Both the position numbers and the translations under genes were made by a program. A stretch of 64,000 nucleotides of DNA from Sodalis ligni (GTDB lineage Bacteria > Pseudomonadota > Gammaproteobacteria > Enterobacterales > Enterobacteriaceae), in assembly GCF_016865525.2 (NCBI RefSeq), contig NZ_CP075169.1, forward strand, positions 3,162,337 through 3,226,336. The letters run 5' to 3'. This document shows, one piece after another, positions 48,596 to 58,187 of this stretch. The notes under the pieces were generated by a model. It was not told the DNA's origin. It did no database searches and saw only the letters and a program-made list of their open reading frames with translations. Numbering within the stretch: position 1 is the first letter of the stretch; every line of letters starts with the position of its first letter.

Positions 48596-49099
48596 ATGAA
48601 TGCACAAGCAATTGAAACCCTGGTGCGCGACGTGCTGGCGCGCATGAACAGCCAGGATACGGCGCCCGAGGCGGCGGTCCCCACCACGGCGGGCCGCGTT
48701 CGCGCCGGCGGGGCGGACTATCCGCTGGCGAATAAACATCCGGAGTGGGTAAAAACCGCCAGCGGCAAAACCCTGGACGATTTGACCCTTGAAGGCGTGC
48801 TGAGCGGGAAGGTCACGGCCCAGGACGTGCGCATTACGCCGGAAATACTCCGCATCCAGGCGGATATCGCCCGCGCCGCCGGCCGTGGTTTGCTGGCAAT
48901 GAACTTTGAACGCGCCGCCGAGCTTACCGCGGTGCCGGATGAGCTGGTGCTGGAAATCTACAATGCTTTGCGCCCTTTCCGTTCCAGTAAAGAAGAACTG
49001 CTGGCTATCGCCGATGAGCTGGAGAGCCGCTATAACGCCGCCATCTGCGCCGGTTTCGTGCGTGAAGCCGCCGAACTTTATGTCCAGCGCAAAAGCTGA
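48596..49099 (+). CDS. pduE: propanediol dehydratase small (gamma) subunit
   Basis: 167 residues from ATG 48596 (MNAQAIETLVRDVLARMNSQ), a targeting-like N-terminal helix. An in-frame start at 48557 has no ribosome site. The core has DYPLANKHPEWVKTASGKTL, TLEGVLSGKVTAQDVRITPE and a helical tail with AGFVREAAELYVQR. Slightly shorter than Salmonella PduE (173). Confidence 0.94.
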   Translation: MNAQAIETLVRDVLARMNSQDTAPEAAVPTTAGRVRAGGADYPLANKHPEWVKTASGKTLDDLTLEGVLSGKVTAQDVRITPEILRIQADIARAAGRGLLAMNFERAAELTAVPDELVLEIYNALRPFRSSKEELLAIADELESRYNAAICAGFVREAAELYVQRKS

Positions 49100-49111
49100 A
49101 AGGCGACGATT

Positions 49112-49167
49112 AACCACAGATCACCAACGACAGATCTTCAACTACAGATTTTTAACGACAGGATGAC
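49112..49167. repeat. four tandem 14-bp repeats in the pduE-pduG gap
   Basis: Units AACCACAGATCACC, AACGACAGATCTTC, AACTACAGATTTTT and AACGACAGGATGAC follow each other exactly in 14-bp register. The shared core is AACNACAGAT. They fill nearly all of the 86-bp gap between pduE and pduG, ending about 18 bp before the pduG start. Confidence 0.85.
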
Positions 49168-49185
49168 CGGCGGGCGGAGCGACTC

Positions 49186-51010
49186 ATGGTTTATATCGTA
49201 GGTGTGGATATCGGCAACTCGTCCACCGAGGCGGCGCTGGCTAAAGTCTCCCCGGCGGGAGCCCCGCTTTATCGCCAGTTCATTGACCCAGACCACCGGG
49301 ATCAAAGGCACCAAACGCAACCTGTCGGGCATTTTGCAAGCGCTGAACAGCGTGGTGGCGCAGGCCGGCATAGCCCTGGGGGATGTGAGCACCATCAGGC
49401 TGAACGAAGCGACGCCGGTAATCGGCGATGTGGCGATGGAAACCATCACCGAAACCGTGATAACCGAATCCACCATGATAGGCCATAACCCGAAAACCCC
49501 CGGCGGGCTGGGCCTCGGCGCCGGCATTACCATTGGCTTCGGCGAACTGCTGTCCCGTACCCCGGACCAGCCCTATATCGTTGTCGCACCGGCCGAGCTG
49601 GATTTCGCCGATATCGCCGCCATGATCAACGCGGCGGTAAAGGCCGGTTTCCGGATTACCGCGGCGATACTGCAACGGGATGACGGCGTACTGGTGAGCA
49701 ACCGGCTGGATAAACCCCTGCCCATCGTGGACGAAGTGCTGCATATCGACAGGGTCCCGCTGGGCATGCCGGCGGCGGTGGAAGTGGCGGCCCAGGGCAA
49801 GGTGATTACCCAGCTTTCCAATCCTTATGGCATCGCTACCGTCTTTAATCTCACCGCCGACGAAACCCGCGCCATCGTACCGGTAGCCCGCTCGTTAATC
49901 GGCACCCGCTCGGCGGTGGTGGTGAAAACCCCCAAGGGCGATGTCAAGGCGCGCACCATTCCGGCCGGGCACCTGGAGCTGTATGCCGGTAACCGCATAA
50001 TCCGCATCGACGTTCACCAGGGGGCGGAAAAAATCATGAGCGCGGTGTCCGCCCTCGGCAGGCTCGACAATGCCGGCGGCGAATCCGGCACCCATATCGG
50101 CGGCATGCTGGAGCAGGTGCGCCAGACCATGGCGGAACTGACCAATAAAGAGCCGGCGGCGATAGCTATCCAGGACCTGCTGGCGGTGGATACCTTTGTG
50201 CCGGTGAACGTCAAGGGCGGTCTGGCGGGGGAGTTTTTTATGGAACAGGCGGTGGGCATCGCCGCGATGGTGAAATCGGATCGCCTGCAAATGGAGGATA
50301 TCGCCCGTGCGCTGCAAGGCCAAACCGGAGTACGCGTCGCCCGCGGCGGCGCGGAGGCGGAAGCGGCCATCCTCGGCGCGCTGACCACCCCGGGCACCCG
50401 GCCGCCCCTGGCTATTCTTGATTTAGGCGCCGGCTCTACCGATGCCTCGATTATCAATGGCGACCGCCGCATCGTCGCTACCCATCTGGCGGGGGCCGGA
50501 GACATGGTAACGCTGCTAATCGATTCGGAGCTGGGGCTGGAACAGCGCCAACTGGCGGAGGACATCAAAAAATCCCCCCTGGCCAAAGTGGAGAGCCTGT
50601 TTCATATCCGCCATGAGGACGGCAGCGTGCAGTTCTTCGATACCGCCCTGCCCCCGGCGGTGTTCGCCCGGGTGGTGGTGGTCAAGGAGGACGGGTTGGT
50701 GCCCCTGCCCGGTGATATGGCGCTGGAAAAGGTCCGGCTGGTGCGCCGCGCCGCCAAGGAGCGGGTGTTTGTCACCAATGCCCTGCGGGCGCTGGCCCAG
50801 GTCAGCCCCACCGGTAATATCCGCGATATTCCCTTTGTGGTGCTGGTGGGCGGGTCGTCGCTGGATTTCGAGATCCCGCAGTTGATAACCGACGCGCTGG
50901 CCCGCTACGCCCTGGTGGCGGGTCGCGGCAATGTTCGCGGCACGGAAGGACCGCGCAATGCCGTCGCCACCGGTTTGGTACTGTCCTGGAACCGGGAAGG
51001 CGCGTCATGA
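49186..51010 (+). pseudogene. pduG: diol dehydratase reactivase large subunit, early frameshift
   Basis: Start MVYIVGVDIGNSSTEAALAK at 49186 carries the first ATPase phosphate loop. After about 26 codons the frame breaks at the C4 run 49262-49265 and continues one base over as RFIASSLTQTTGIKGTKRN to 51010. The 1825-bp span is one above 1824, that is 607 residues (610 in Salmonella). The downstream part is fully typical: EATPVIGDVAMETITETVI, ILDLGAGSTDASIING and GNIRDIPFVVLVGGSSLDFE. The chaperone-like PduGH exchanges damaged B12. If the shift is real, a downstream start at 49202 would give a protein lacking the correct ATPase start. Confidence 0.9.
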
Positions 51011-51363
51011 GCCTGACTGAAATGACCCGGCCGGCCATTTTGCTGCTGGCCGATACGGCGGCAAAACGGCCGGGGTGGCGGCAACTGCTGCTGGGCATGG
51101 AGGAAGAAGGTATTCCTTTCGTCATCAACGACATGGACCAGCAGGCTATGCCGCTGGCGGATCGGGCCCATCTGGCCGCATCGGTTTCACCGCTGTCGGT
51201 GGGCATCGCAGTGGGCACGGAAGATATCGCGGTGCACGATCCCCATTTGCCCGCCCACCAGCCGCTGTTTGTGCTGACGCGGTATCCAAGCCGCCCGGCG
51301 GAGGAAATCCGCCGGCTGGGCTGCAATGCGGCGCGGCTGGTGAAAGGTCTACCGTTCAAATAA
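51007..51363 (+). CDS. pduH: diol dehydratase reactivase small subunit
   Basis: 118 residues, overlapping the pduG stop by ATGA. Fold related to the dehydratase beta subunit: RQLLLGMEEEGIPFVINDMD, VGIAVGTEDIAVHD, then RYPSRPAEEIRRLGCNAARL. Partner of PduG in ATP-driven release of inactivated cobalamin. Confidence 0.93.
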   Translation: MSLTEMTRPAILLLADTAAKRPGWRQLLLGMEEEGIPFVINDMDQQAMPLADRAHLAASVSPLSVGIAVGTEDIAVHDPHLPAHQPLFVLTRYPSRPAEEIRRLGCNAARLVKGLPFK

Positions 51364-51411
51364 TACCGGGCAACACGCCTTTTTTGCGTCGCCCTAAACA
51401 GGAGAGAAGTG

Positions 51412-51702
51412 ATGAATAACGCGTTGGGACTAATCGAAACCAAAGGTCTGGTGGGCGCCATTGTGGCGGCGGATGCCATGGTCAAATCGGCCAATGTTCA
51501 ACTGGTGGGCTATGAGAAGATCGGATCGGGCCTGGTCACGGTCATGGTGCGCGGCGATGTCGGCGCGGTCAAGGCGGCGGTGGATGCGGGCGCGGCGGCG
51601 GCGGAGGGCGTGGGCAACGTTATTTCCACCCACGTTATTCCCCGGCCCCATTCGGACGTGGAGGGTTTCCTGCCGAAATCCGCTCCGGTATCGGGTGAAT
51701 AA
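51412..51702 (+). CDS. pduJ: microcompartment shell hexamer PduJ
   Basis: 96 residues from ATG 51412 (AGGAGAG upstream; a GTG lies one codon earlier). Single BMC domain: [40 protein letters not shown] and [18 protein letters not shown] close paralogue of PduA and normally the most abundant facet protein. pduK follows 15 bp later. Confidence 0.95.
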   Translation: MNNALGLIETKGLVGAIVAADAMVKSANVQLVGYEKIGSGLVTVMVRGDVGAVKAAVDAGAAAAEGVGNVISTHVIPRPHSDVEGFLPKSAPVSGE

Positions 51703-51717
51703 GCCGGAGGCGGCGGT

Positions 51718-52200
51718 ATGAAAACCTCCCTGGGTTTACTTGAAGTCGCCGGCCTGGCGCTGGCGGTCAAGGCGGCGGACCGCATGGTCAAAGCGGCCGA
51801 CGTCAAGATAACCGGCATCGAGAGAACCAACGGCTCCGGCTGGATGCTGGTGAGCGTGACCGGCGACGTGGCCTCGGTCAAGGCGGCCATTACGGACGGC
51901 GCGGCGCTGGCCCGCCTTGAGCACGGCTGGGGGGCGGACCGGGTGATTGCCCGCCCCGCCGCCGCTCTGGCGAGCTGGATAGCGCCCAAGGGCGCATCCG
52001 CGGTTTCGGAACAGGAGACCGGCGATACCGAACCGTCGCCGCCAGGGCCGGCGCCGGCCCACAGCGAGTCGGCGGCCATTCCCGCGCCGGCGGCCGGCTG
52101 TAATCTATGTCATGACCCGGCGTGTACGCGGCGTAAAGGCGAACCCCGCGGGGCATGTCTTCACTATGCGCTTCACCATGCGCAAAGAGGCGACCTGTGA
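51718..52200 (+). CDS. pduK: microcompartment shell protein PduK with C-terminal Cys motif
   Basis: 160 residues, as in Salmonella. N-terminal BMC domain (MKTSLGLLEVAGLALAVKAA), an Ala/Pro linker, then a C-terminal C-x2-C-x3-PAC...RKGEPRGAC cluster (CNLCHDPACTRRKGEPRGAC) proposed in the family to bind an iron-sulfur cluster. Its stop overlaps the pduL start by one base (TGATG). Confidence 0.94.
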   Translation: MKTSLGLLEVAGLALAVKAADRMVKAADVKITGIERTNGSGWMLVSVTGDVASVKAAITDGAALARLEHGWGADRVIARPAAALASWIAPKGASAVSEQETGDTEPSPPGPAPAHSESAAIPAPAAGCNLCHDPACTRRKGEPRGACLHYALHHAQRGDL

Positions 52201-52827
52201 TGGAAACCCTGGAACTGCGGTCTCTGGTGGAAAACGTACTGCTCGATATGCAACGGCGGCCCATACCGCTGGGCATCTCGAACCGGCATTTGCATTTATC
52301 CCTTGAGGATTACGAGCATTTATTTCCAGGCCGTCCCCTGATTTTCAAAAAGGATTTGTATCAGCCGGGCCAGTTCGCCTCCGAACAGGTGGTTGACCTG
52401 GTGGGCCCCAAAGGCCAGCTAAAAAATGTGCGTATTCTCGGCCCGCTGCGCGGCAGGTCGCAGGTGGAAATTTCCCGCACCGATGCCCGTTTGCTGGGCC
52501 TTGACGCTCTGCTGCGGTTGTCCGGCGACTTACAGGATACCCCGGCATCCGGCTGGTGAGCGCCAGCGGCGAAATGGCATTGCCCCATGGCGTCATCGTG
52601 GCGCAACGGCATATCCATATGTCGCCCCTGGATGCGCTGCTGTTCGGCGTCAAACAAGGTGATCAGGTGCGGGTTGCGCTGCGTGGAACCGGCCGCGGGC
52701 TGATATTCGACGACGTGGCGATTCGGGTGGGCGAGCATATGCGCTTGAAATGCATATCGACACCGACGAGGCGAACGCGGCGGATGCCGGTGCCGCCGGC
52801 GCATCGGCGGTGCTGGTGGAGCGCTGA
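52200..52827 (+). pseudogene. pduL: phosphotransacylase PduL with two frameshifts
   Basis: Start at 52200 (METLELRSLVENVLLDMQ, an encapsulation-peptide-like helix), then GISNRHLHLSLEDYEHLF with zinc histidines. The frame breaks at CCCCGG 52540-52545 after GDLQDTP. The second frame gives VSASGEMALPHGVIVAQRHI and HMSPLDALLFGVKQGD, then breaks again at 52745-52750. The third ends with a TGA at 52825-52827. The 628-bp span is two short of 630, that is 209 residues (210 in Salmonella). Converts propionyl-CoA and phosphate to propionyl-phosphate. Two single-base losses; either real loss or sequencing error. Confidence 0.9.
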
Positions 52828-52829
52828 GC

Positions 52830-53378
52830 ATGGCCGCCGAACTGATGCAGCGGCAGGATGCTACGCCGGGCACGGATGCCGGGCCGGCGCGGGAGCAATG
52901 GATAGCGGAGTGCGTGGCGCGGGTGATAGCCCGTTTGCAGTTGCGTCGGCACGCCGAACTGGTGCTCACCTTGGCGTCGCTGGCGCGGGAGTGGTCGGAT
53001 GACGCCCCCCTGGGCCATGCCCGTCTGCGCGTCACGCACACCACAGCGGCTTTTTTGCGCCGGCTGGCCGCCGGCACGGAAGAGGACGCGGCCATGGACG
53101 TGCTGCGCCAGGCCTGGCGTTGCGGTTTAATCGTAACCCTGGAGCTCGATCCGGCAGAATTCGGCCGGCTGCCGGTAAGCGGATTGGCGCGCCTGCCGCT
53201 GCGTTATTGCACCGCTGACGGCATGGCGGTGCATTTACTGGCCCGCCGGGTGGCCGGCTACGCCGATATCGCAGCCCTGTCGCCGGGTTATCTGGTGCTG
53301 GCCCGCGCCGTGCTGCTTACCGCGCTGGCCAGGGACGAGGCAGCTAAACGAGGTCTTCAACTTTACAGGCAGGAGTAA
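52830..53378 (+). CDS. pduM: microcompartment assembly protein PduM
   Basis: 182 residues (163 in Salmonella), starting two bases after the pduL stop. Helical N-terminus ([20 protein letters not shown]) and a C-terminal part with [20 protein letters not shown] and [18 protein letters not shown]. PduM is needed for normal compartment assembly in Salmonella; its biochemical activity is not known. Identified by position and these patterns. Confidence 0.87.
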   Translation: MAAELMQRQDATPGTDAGPAREQWIAECVARVIARLQLRRHAELVLTLASLAREWSDDAPLGHARLRVTHTTAAFLRRLAAGTEEDAAMDVLRQAWRCGLIVTLELDPAEFGRLPVSGLARLPLRYCTADGMAVHLLARRVAGYADIAALSPGYLVLARAVLLTALARDEAAKRGLQLYRQE

Positions 53379-53380
53379 AC

Positions 53381-53653
53381 ATGCAATTGGCGCGCGTTAT
53401 CGGCTCGGTGGTCTCGACCCAGAAATCCCCTTCGCTGCTGGGCAAGAAATTGATGGTGATCGAACCGGTCAACGCAGACGGTTCCTCTCCCGCCGGCATC
53501 TACCAACAGGAAGTGGCGGTGGATTCCGTCGGCGCCGGGGAAGGCGAGATCGTGCTGGTGGCGCGCGGCGCCTCGGCGCGGTGGGTTTTTGCCGAACCGA
53601 ACCAGGCCATCGATTTGGCCATTGTCGGCATCATCGACAGTTTTGTTCCTTAA
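53381..53653 (+). CDS. pduN: microcompartment vertex pentamer PduN
   Basis: 90 residues of the EutN/CcmL family: [51 protein letters not shown] and [11 protein letters not shown]. Forms the pentamers that close the shell vertices. Two bases after pduM; pduO follows 19 bp later. Confidence 0.96.
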   Translation: MQLARVIGSVVSTQKSPSLLGKKLMVIEPVNADGSSPAGIYQQEVAVDSVGAGEGEIVLVARGASARWVFAEPNQAIDLAIVGIIDSFVP

Positions 53654-53672
53654 CGAGGTATAAGGAGCTGGC

Positions 53673-54842
53673 ATGAGCATTTATACCAAAACCGGCGATA
53701 ACGGCACCACATCCCTTATCGGCGGGCAGCGGCTGAAAAAGTATCACCCGCGGGTTGAGGCCTACGGCACGGTGGACGAGCTTAACGCCTGCCTGAGCGT
53801 GGCCGCCCGGCAGATGGAGGATCCGCTCAACCGGCAACGGGTGCTGGAGATACAACATCAGCTGTTCTGGCTGGGGGCCGAACTGGCGGACGCCCAGCCG
53901 GAGCAACGGAACGCCGTGGTGCAGCGTATCGGCGCCGAGCACATCGAGCGGCTGGAACACACTATCGATCGCTGCATGACGGCGCTGCCGCCGGTGAGCG
54001 GTTTTGTCTTGCCCGGCGATACGCCGGCGGGCAGCCAGCTTCATTTGGCCCGCACCGTGGCGCGGCGGGCGGAGCGGCTGGTGGCGCGGTTGGCGGACGA
54101 GGCGACGATCCGCCCTGAAGTGCTGCGCTACCTTAACCGGCTGTCGGATTGCCTCTACGCCCTGGCGCGCAGCGAAGATCAAAACGGAAAAAACGAGGCG
54201 GTCATCGGCGAAGTGATGCGGCGCTATCTGGCGGCGGCCGGCGTTGAACAAACCATTGCCGATGGAGAAAGTTCATGGCGTCGCGACAAACCGGGGACCT
54301 TTCTGGAAAGTGACGTTATCGCCTGGCCGAATGCCCGGCATCACGACACATCGCAATCCGGCACGAAAAGCCGCTATCTCATTGAGCAAAGCAGTCCGCT
54401 GCCGCCGTCTGCTCCTCTGAGCACATCGGATGGTCCTGATTTCGCCCTGGTGCACGGTCTGATGCGGGCGGTCCTGGACGCGGCGCGGGAGCTGGCGGTG
54501 GCGGTGGTGATATCCATCGTCGATCCCCACGGCAATCAGGTTATGACCTATCGTATGCCCGATGCGCTGCTGGCCTCGCTGGAGCTGGCGCCGAAAAAGG
54601 CCTTTAGCGCCGTGGCGCTGAAAACCGCCACCCACAATCTCGCTCCGGCGGTACAGCCGGGGGCCGCGCTTTATCAACTGGAAGCCTCGATGGGCGGCAA
54701 GATTGTCACCTTCGGCGGCGGCTATCCGCTCTATCGCGCCGGCCGGCTGGTGGGCGGGCTGGGCATCAGCGGCGGAACCGTCGACCAGGACCGGCAAATC
54801 GCCCAACGGGCCATCACGCAATGTCATGTGGGGAAAGAGTAA
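53673..54842 (+). CDS. pduO: cob(I)alamin adenosyltransferase PduO with GlcG/HbpS-like C-terminal domain
   Basis: 389 residues, about 50 more than Salmonella PduO (336). Residues 1-185 are the ATP:cob(I)alamin adenosyltransferase (IYTKTGDNGTTSLIGGQRLK; SGFVLPGDTPAGSQLHLART with the catalytic arginine region). Residues about 250-389 are the GlcG/HbpS-like domain that binds haem in PduO homologues (ALEL..KKAFSAVALKTATH; GGGYPLYRAGRLVGGLGISG). The additional length is a polar linker at about 190-250. Supplies adenosylcobalamin inside the compartment. Its usual redox partner PduS is not encoded here. Stop overlaps pduP (TAATG). Confidence 0.94.
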   Translation: MSIYTKTGDNGTTSLIGGQRLKKYHPRVEAYGTVDELNACLSVAARQMEDPLNRQRVLEIQHQLFWLGAELADAQPEQRNAVVQRIGAEHIERLEHTIDRCMTALPPVSGFVLPGDTPAGSQLHLARTVARRAERLVARLADEATIRPEVLRYLNRLSDCLYALARSEDQNGKNEAVIGEVMRRYLAAAGVEQTIADGESSWRRDKPGTFLESDVIAWPNARHHDTSQSGTKSRYLIEQSSPLPPSAPLSTSDGPDFALVHGLMRAVLDAARELAVAVVISIVDPHGNQVMTYRMPDALLASLELAPKKAFSAVALKTATHNLAPAVQPGAALYQLEASMGGKIVTFGGGYPLYRAGRLVGGLGISGGTVDQDRQIAQRAITQCHVGKE

Positions 54843-56230
54843 TGAATAGCAATGAACTGGAAACGCTGATCCGGACCATCCTGAGCGAAAAGCTCGAACC
54901 CGCCCGGCGGGATAATACTACCTCGGCGCTGTTCGATGATGTGGATCAGGCGGTAGGCGCCGCCCGTGCCGCTTTTCTCACCTATCAGCAATGTCCGCTG
55001 AAAACCCGCAGCGCGGTGATAGCCGCCCTGCGCCGCGAACTGGCGCCCCATCTGCAAGCGCTGGCGGAACGCGGCGCCGAGGAGACCGGCATGGGCAAGG
55101 TGGAGGATAAGCTGCTGAAAAACCGCGCAGCGCTGGAAAACACCCCTGGCGTTGAGGACCTGGTGACCACCGCGTTTACCGGCGATGAAGGCATGGTGCT
55201 GTTCGAATATTCGCCGTTCGGCGTCATTGGCGCGGTAGCCCCCAGCACCAACCCCACCGAAACCATCATCAATAACTGTATCAGCATGCTGGCGGCCGGC
55301 AACACCGTTTTTTTCAGCCCGCACCCCGGCGCCAAAAATGTATCGTTGTGGCTCATTGAACAAATTGAAGCCATTATGTTCACTGCCTGCGGTATTCATA
55401 ACCTGGTGACCTGCCTGCGCGAACCGGGCTTCGAGTCGACGCAGCAAATGATGAAACACCCCGACATCGCCCTGCTGGCCGTTACCGGCGGTCCCGGCAT
55501 CGTCAATATGGCGCTGCACAGCGGCAAAAAGACTATCGGCGCCGGCGCCGGCAATCCGCCGAGCCTGGTGGACGAAACCGCGGTTATCGATAAAGCCGCC
55601 CAGGATATCGTCAGCGGCGCGTCGTTTGATTACAATCTGCCCTGCACCGCCGAAAAAAGCCTGATTGTGGTGGAAAGCGTGGCCAATGCGCTGCTGGCGG
55701 AAATGCAAAAATGCGGCGCCATGCTGATAACCGGCGGCGAAAACATCGATAAGCTGCGCCGGCTGGCCATCATCGACGATCACGCCAATAAAGCGGCGGT
55801 GGGAAAAAGCCCCGCGGCATTATTGAAAATGGCCGGGCTGCCGGTGCCGGATAAAGCGCCGCGCCTGCTGCTGGCGGAAGTGCCCGCCGATGACCCGCTG
55901 GTAATGGTGGAGCAACTGATGCCGATCCTGCCGATGGTTCGGGTACGGGATTTCGACGCCGGACTGCAATTGGCGCTGAAGGTTGAAGGCGGCCTGCACC
56001 ATACCGCCACCATGCATTCGCAAAACGTCTCGCGCCTGAATAAAGCGGCACGGCTGCTGCAAACCTCGATATTTGTCAAAAACGGTCCCTCCTATGCCGG
56101 GATCGGCGTCGGCGCCGAAGGTTTCACTACCTTCACCATCGCCACGCCTACCGGCGAAGGCACCACGTCGGCGCGCAATTTCGCCCGCCACCGCCGCTGC
56201 GTCCTCACCAACGCGTTTTCAATCCGTTGA
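54842..56230 (+). CDS. pduP: CoA-acylating propionaldehyde dehydrogenase
   Basis: 462 residues from ATG 54842. The N-terminus MNSNELETLIRTILSEKLEP is the classical encapsulation peptide. ALDH fold with EYSPFGVIGAVAPSTNPTET, GGPGIVNMALHSGKKTIGAG and the catalytic cysteine at about 268 in YNLPCTAEKSLIVVE. Converts propionaldehyde to propionyl-CoA with NAD+. An in-frame upstream start at 54821 would overlap pduO needlessly. Confidence 0.96.
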   Translation: MNSNELETLIRTILSEKLEPARRDNTTSALFDDVDQAVGAARAAFLTYQQCPLKTRSAVIAALRRELAPHLQALAERGAEETGMGKVEDKLLKNRAALENTPGVEDLVTTAFTGDEGMVLFEYSPFGVIGAVAPSTNPTETIINNCISMLAAGNTVFFSPHPGAKNVSLWLIEQIEAIMFTACGIHNLVTCLREPGFESTQQMMKHPDIALLAVTGGPGIVNMALHSGKKTIGAGAGNPPSLVDETAVIDKAAQDIVSGASFDYNLPCTAEKSLIVVESVANALLAEMQKCGAMLITGGENIDKLRRLAIIDDHANKAAVGKSPAALLKMAGLPVPDKAPRLLLAEVPADDPLVMVEQLMPILPMVRVRDFDAGLQLALKVEGGLHHTATMHSQNVSRLNKAARLLQTSIFVKNGPSYAGIGVGAEGFTTFTIATPTGEGTTSARNFARHRRCVLTNAFSIR

Positions 56231-56261
56231 GGGCCATACGTTGAGCAAAAAAGGTAAAGCC

Positions 56262-57371
56262 ATGAAACGTTTTTGGATCCCAACGCGGGTCTACAGCGGC
56301 ACCGACAGCCTGGACCAGTTGGAGCGGTATCGCGGCAAGGACGTCTGGGTGGTGTGCGACGCGTTCCTGGCCCGGAGCGACGCCATAACGCGCCTGACGG
56401 CGCATCTGGACGCCGATCGGGTCAGCCTGTTCAGCGATATCATGCCCGATCCCCCCATCACCACGGTGGTGGCGGGAATCAGCCTGCTGCAGGCCATCAA
56501 ACCGCAGGTGGTGATAGGTTTCGGCGGCGGCTCCGCCATTGACGCCGCCAAAGCCATGGTCTTTTTCGGCCGCAAGCTGGGCATCACCATTGAAACTTTT
56601 ATCGCGATTCCCACCACCAGCGGCACCGGCTCTGACGTTAGCAGCGCCAGCGTGATAAGCGATCCGGCGCTGGGGGTAAAATATCCGCTGTTCGACGAGG
56701 GGATTTATCCCGATATCGCCCTGCTGGACCCCCAATTGACGGTATCGGTGCCTCAGTCAGTGACCGCCAATACCGGCATGGACGTCCTGACCCACGCCAT
56801 CGAAGCCTATGTCTCCACCGGCGCCAGCGATTTCAGCGATGCGCTGGCGGAAAAGGCCGCCCAACTGGTGTTCCATTTTTTGCCCGCCGCCTGCCGCAAG
56901 GGAGATTGCCTGCCATCACGGGAAAGGATGCACAACGCCGCTACGTTGGCCGGCATGGCGTTCAGCCAGGCCGGGCTGGGCATGACCCATGCCATCGCCC
57001 ACCAGTTCGGCGGCCAGCTGCACGTGGCGCACGGCTTGGCCAATGCATTGCTGTTAACCGAGGTGATCCGCTTTAACAGCCGGGATACCCGGGCGACGAA
57101 AAAATATGCCCGCCTGTCCCGGTTATGCGCGCTGGCGCCCTGGCAAAGCGACGACCGGGCCGCCTTGCAGCAGTTACTCAATCACATCGCCCAGATGAAA
57201 CGCGAAATCGGCATTGCCCCGTCGTTAAGCGCCTTATCACTGGGGAGTGAAAAAATACGCCTCGCCAGGCCGGCGATGGTAAGCGCGGCATTACATGACG
57301 CTACCCTTGCCACCAATCCGCGTCCGGTAGCGGACAGGGATATCGAGGCGATAATAGACGCCGTTGTTTAG
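56262..57371 (+). CDS. pduQ: propanol dehydrogenase (iron-containing alcohol dehydrogenase)
   Basis: 369 residues from ATG 56262 (AAAGGT upstream); a longer frame to 56073 overlaps pduP and is rejected. Group III alcohol dehydrogenase: [38 protein letters not shown], and the iron ligands in [13 protein letters not shown] and [19 protein letters not shown]. Regenerates NAD+ for PduP by reducing propionaldehyde. The next gene is pduU; pduS and pduT are missing here. Confidence 0.94.
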   Translation: MKRFWIPTRVYSGTDSLDQLERYRGKDVWVVCDAFLARSDAITRLTAHLDADRVSLFSDIMPDPPITTVVAGISLLQAIKPQVVIGFGGGSAIDAAKAMVFFGRKLGITIETFIAIPTTSGTGSDVSSASVISDPALGVKYPLFDEGIYPDIALLDPQLTVSVPQSVTANTGMDVLTHAIEAYVSTGASDFSDALAEKAAQLVFHFLPAACRKGDCLPSRERMHNAATLAGMAFSQAGLGMTHAIAHQFGGQLHVAHGLANALLLTEVIRFNSRDTRATKKYARLSRLCALAPWQSDDRAALQQLLNHIAQMKREIGIAPSLSALSLGSEKIRLARPAMVSAALHDATLATNPRPVADRDIEAIIDAVV

Positions 57372-57388
57372 CTCAAAAGCAGGCCAAC

Positions 57389-57739
57389 ATGAATACCGAT
57401 GGTAAAACCGAACGCGTGATTCAGGAATATGTCCCCGGCAAACAAATCACGCTGGCGCATTTAATCGCCAATCCCAATAAAGATATTTATAAAAAGCTCG
57501 GCCTGAATGAAGATGACGATGCCATCGGTATTCTTACCATCACACCCAGCGAAGGGTCGATTATTGCCAGCGATATCGCCACCAAGTCCGGCGCGGTAAA
57601 AATCGGCTTTATCGATAGGTTTACCGGCGCGGTGATTATTTGCGGCGACGTCTCGTCAGTGGAGTATGCCCTAAAGCAGGTGATATATACCCTGGGGGAC
57701 GTAATGAAATTCACGCCCTGCCCACTGACCCGGACCTGA
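57389..57739 (+). CDS. pduU: microcompartment shell protein PduU (circularly permuted BMC)
   Basis: 116 residues. The permuted BMC domain begins after a short N-terminal barrel strand: [40 protein letters not shown] and [20 protein letters not shown]. Located 18 bp after pduQ and 3 bp before pduV. PduU can bind the PduV N-terminus at the compartment surface in Salmonella. Confidence 0.95.
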   Translation: MNTDGKTERVIQEYVPGKQITLAHLIANPNKDIYKKLGLNEDDDAIGILTITPSEGSIIASDIATKSGAVKIGFIDRFTGAVIICGDVSSVEYALKQVIYTLGDVMKFTPCPLTRT

Positions 57740-57742
57740 GGA

Positions 57743-58171
57743 ATGAAACGTTTGCTGCTGCTGGGACCGAGCCGGTCGGGGAAAACCACCTTATTGCAGT
57801 GTTTACGCGGCGAGCCGCTGGTGTACCGGAAAACCCAGTCAATGGTCTATTTGGACGACGCCATCGACAGCCCCGGAGAATATATCGAGCACCGCCATTT
57901 CTATAATGCGCTGCTCTCCAGCGCCTATGAAGCCGACGTGGTGGGGCTGGTGCAAAACCTTGACAGTGAAAATGGTTATTTCTCACCCATGTTTGCCACC
58001 CTGTTTAATAAACCGGTTATCGGCATCATCACCAAGATGGATATTCCGGTAAGTGAAAAACAGCGGGAATTTATTATTTATCAATTAAAGCAGGCCGGCG
58101 CAGATCCGCTTTTCTGCGTATCGGCCACGGGGCGGAAAGGTTTAACGCCGCTGCTGACGTATCTGAAATAA
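57743..58171 (+). CDS. pduV: PduV small Ras-like GTPase-fold protein
   Basis: 142 residues. P-loop [12 protein letters not shown] at 8-19, a [11 protein letters not shown]3-like region, and ITKMDIP as the G4 element; ends LLTYLK. In Salmonella PduV associates with the outside of compartments and is linked to their movement or positioning. Lies between pduU and pduW. Confidence 0.93.
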   Translation: MKRLLLLGPSRSGKTTLLQCLRGEPLVYRKTQSMVYLDDAIDSPGEYIEHRHFYNALLSSAYEADVVGLVQNLDSENGYFSPMFATLFNKPVIGIITKMDIPVSEKQREFIIYQLKQAGADPLFCVSATGRKGLTPLLTYLK

Positions 58172-58187
58172 TATTTCGGAGCAACAG

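Noticed and set aside
52350..53100. minus-strand frame opposite pduL/pduM
   Set aside because: Ser/Arg/Ala-rich shadow; pduL and pduM on the plus strand are supported by family motifs.
56073..56261. 63-residue N-terminal extension of PduQ
   Set aside because: Lies inside pduP, has no ribosome site, and family members start at the Met corresponding to 56262.
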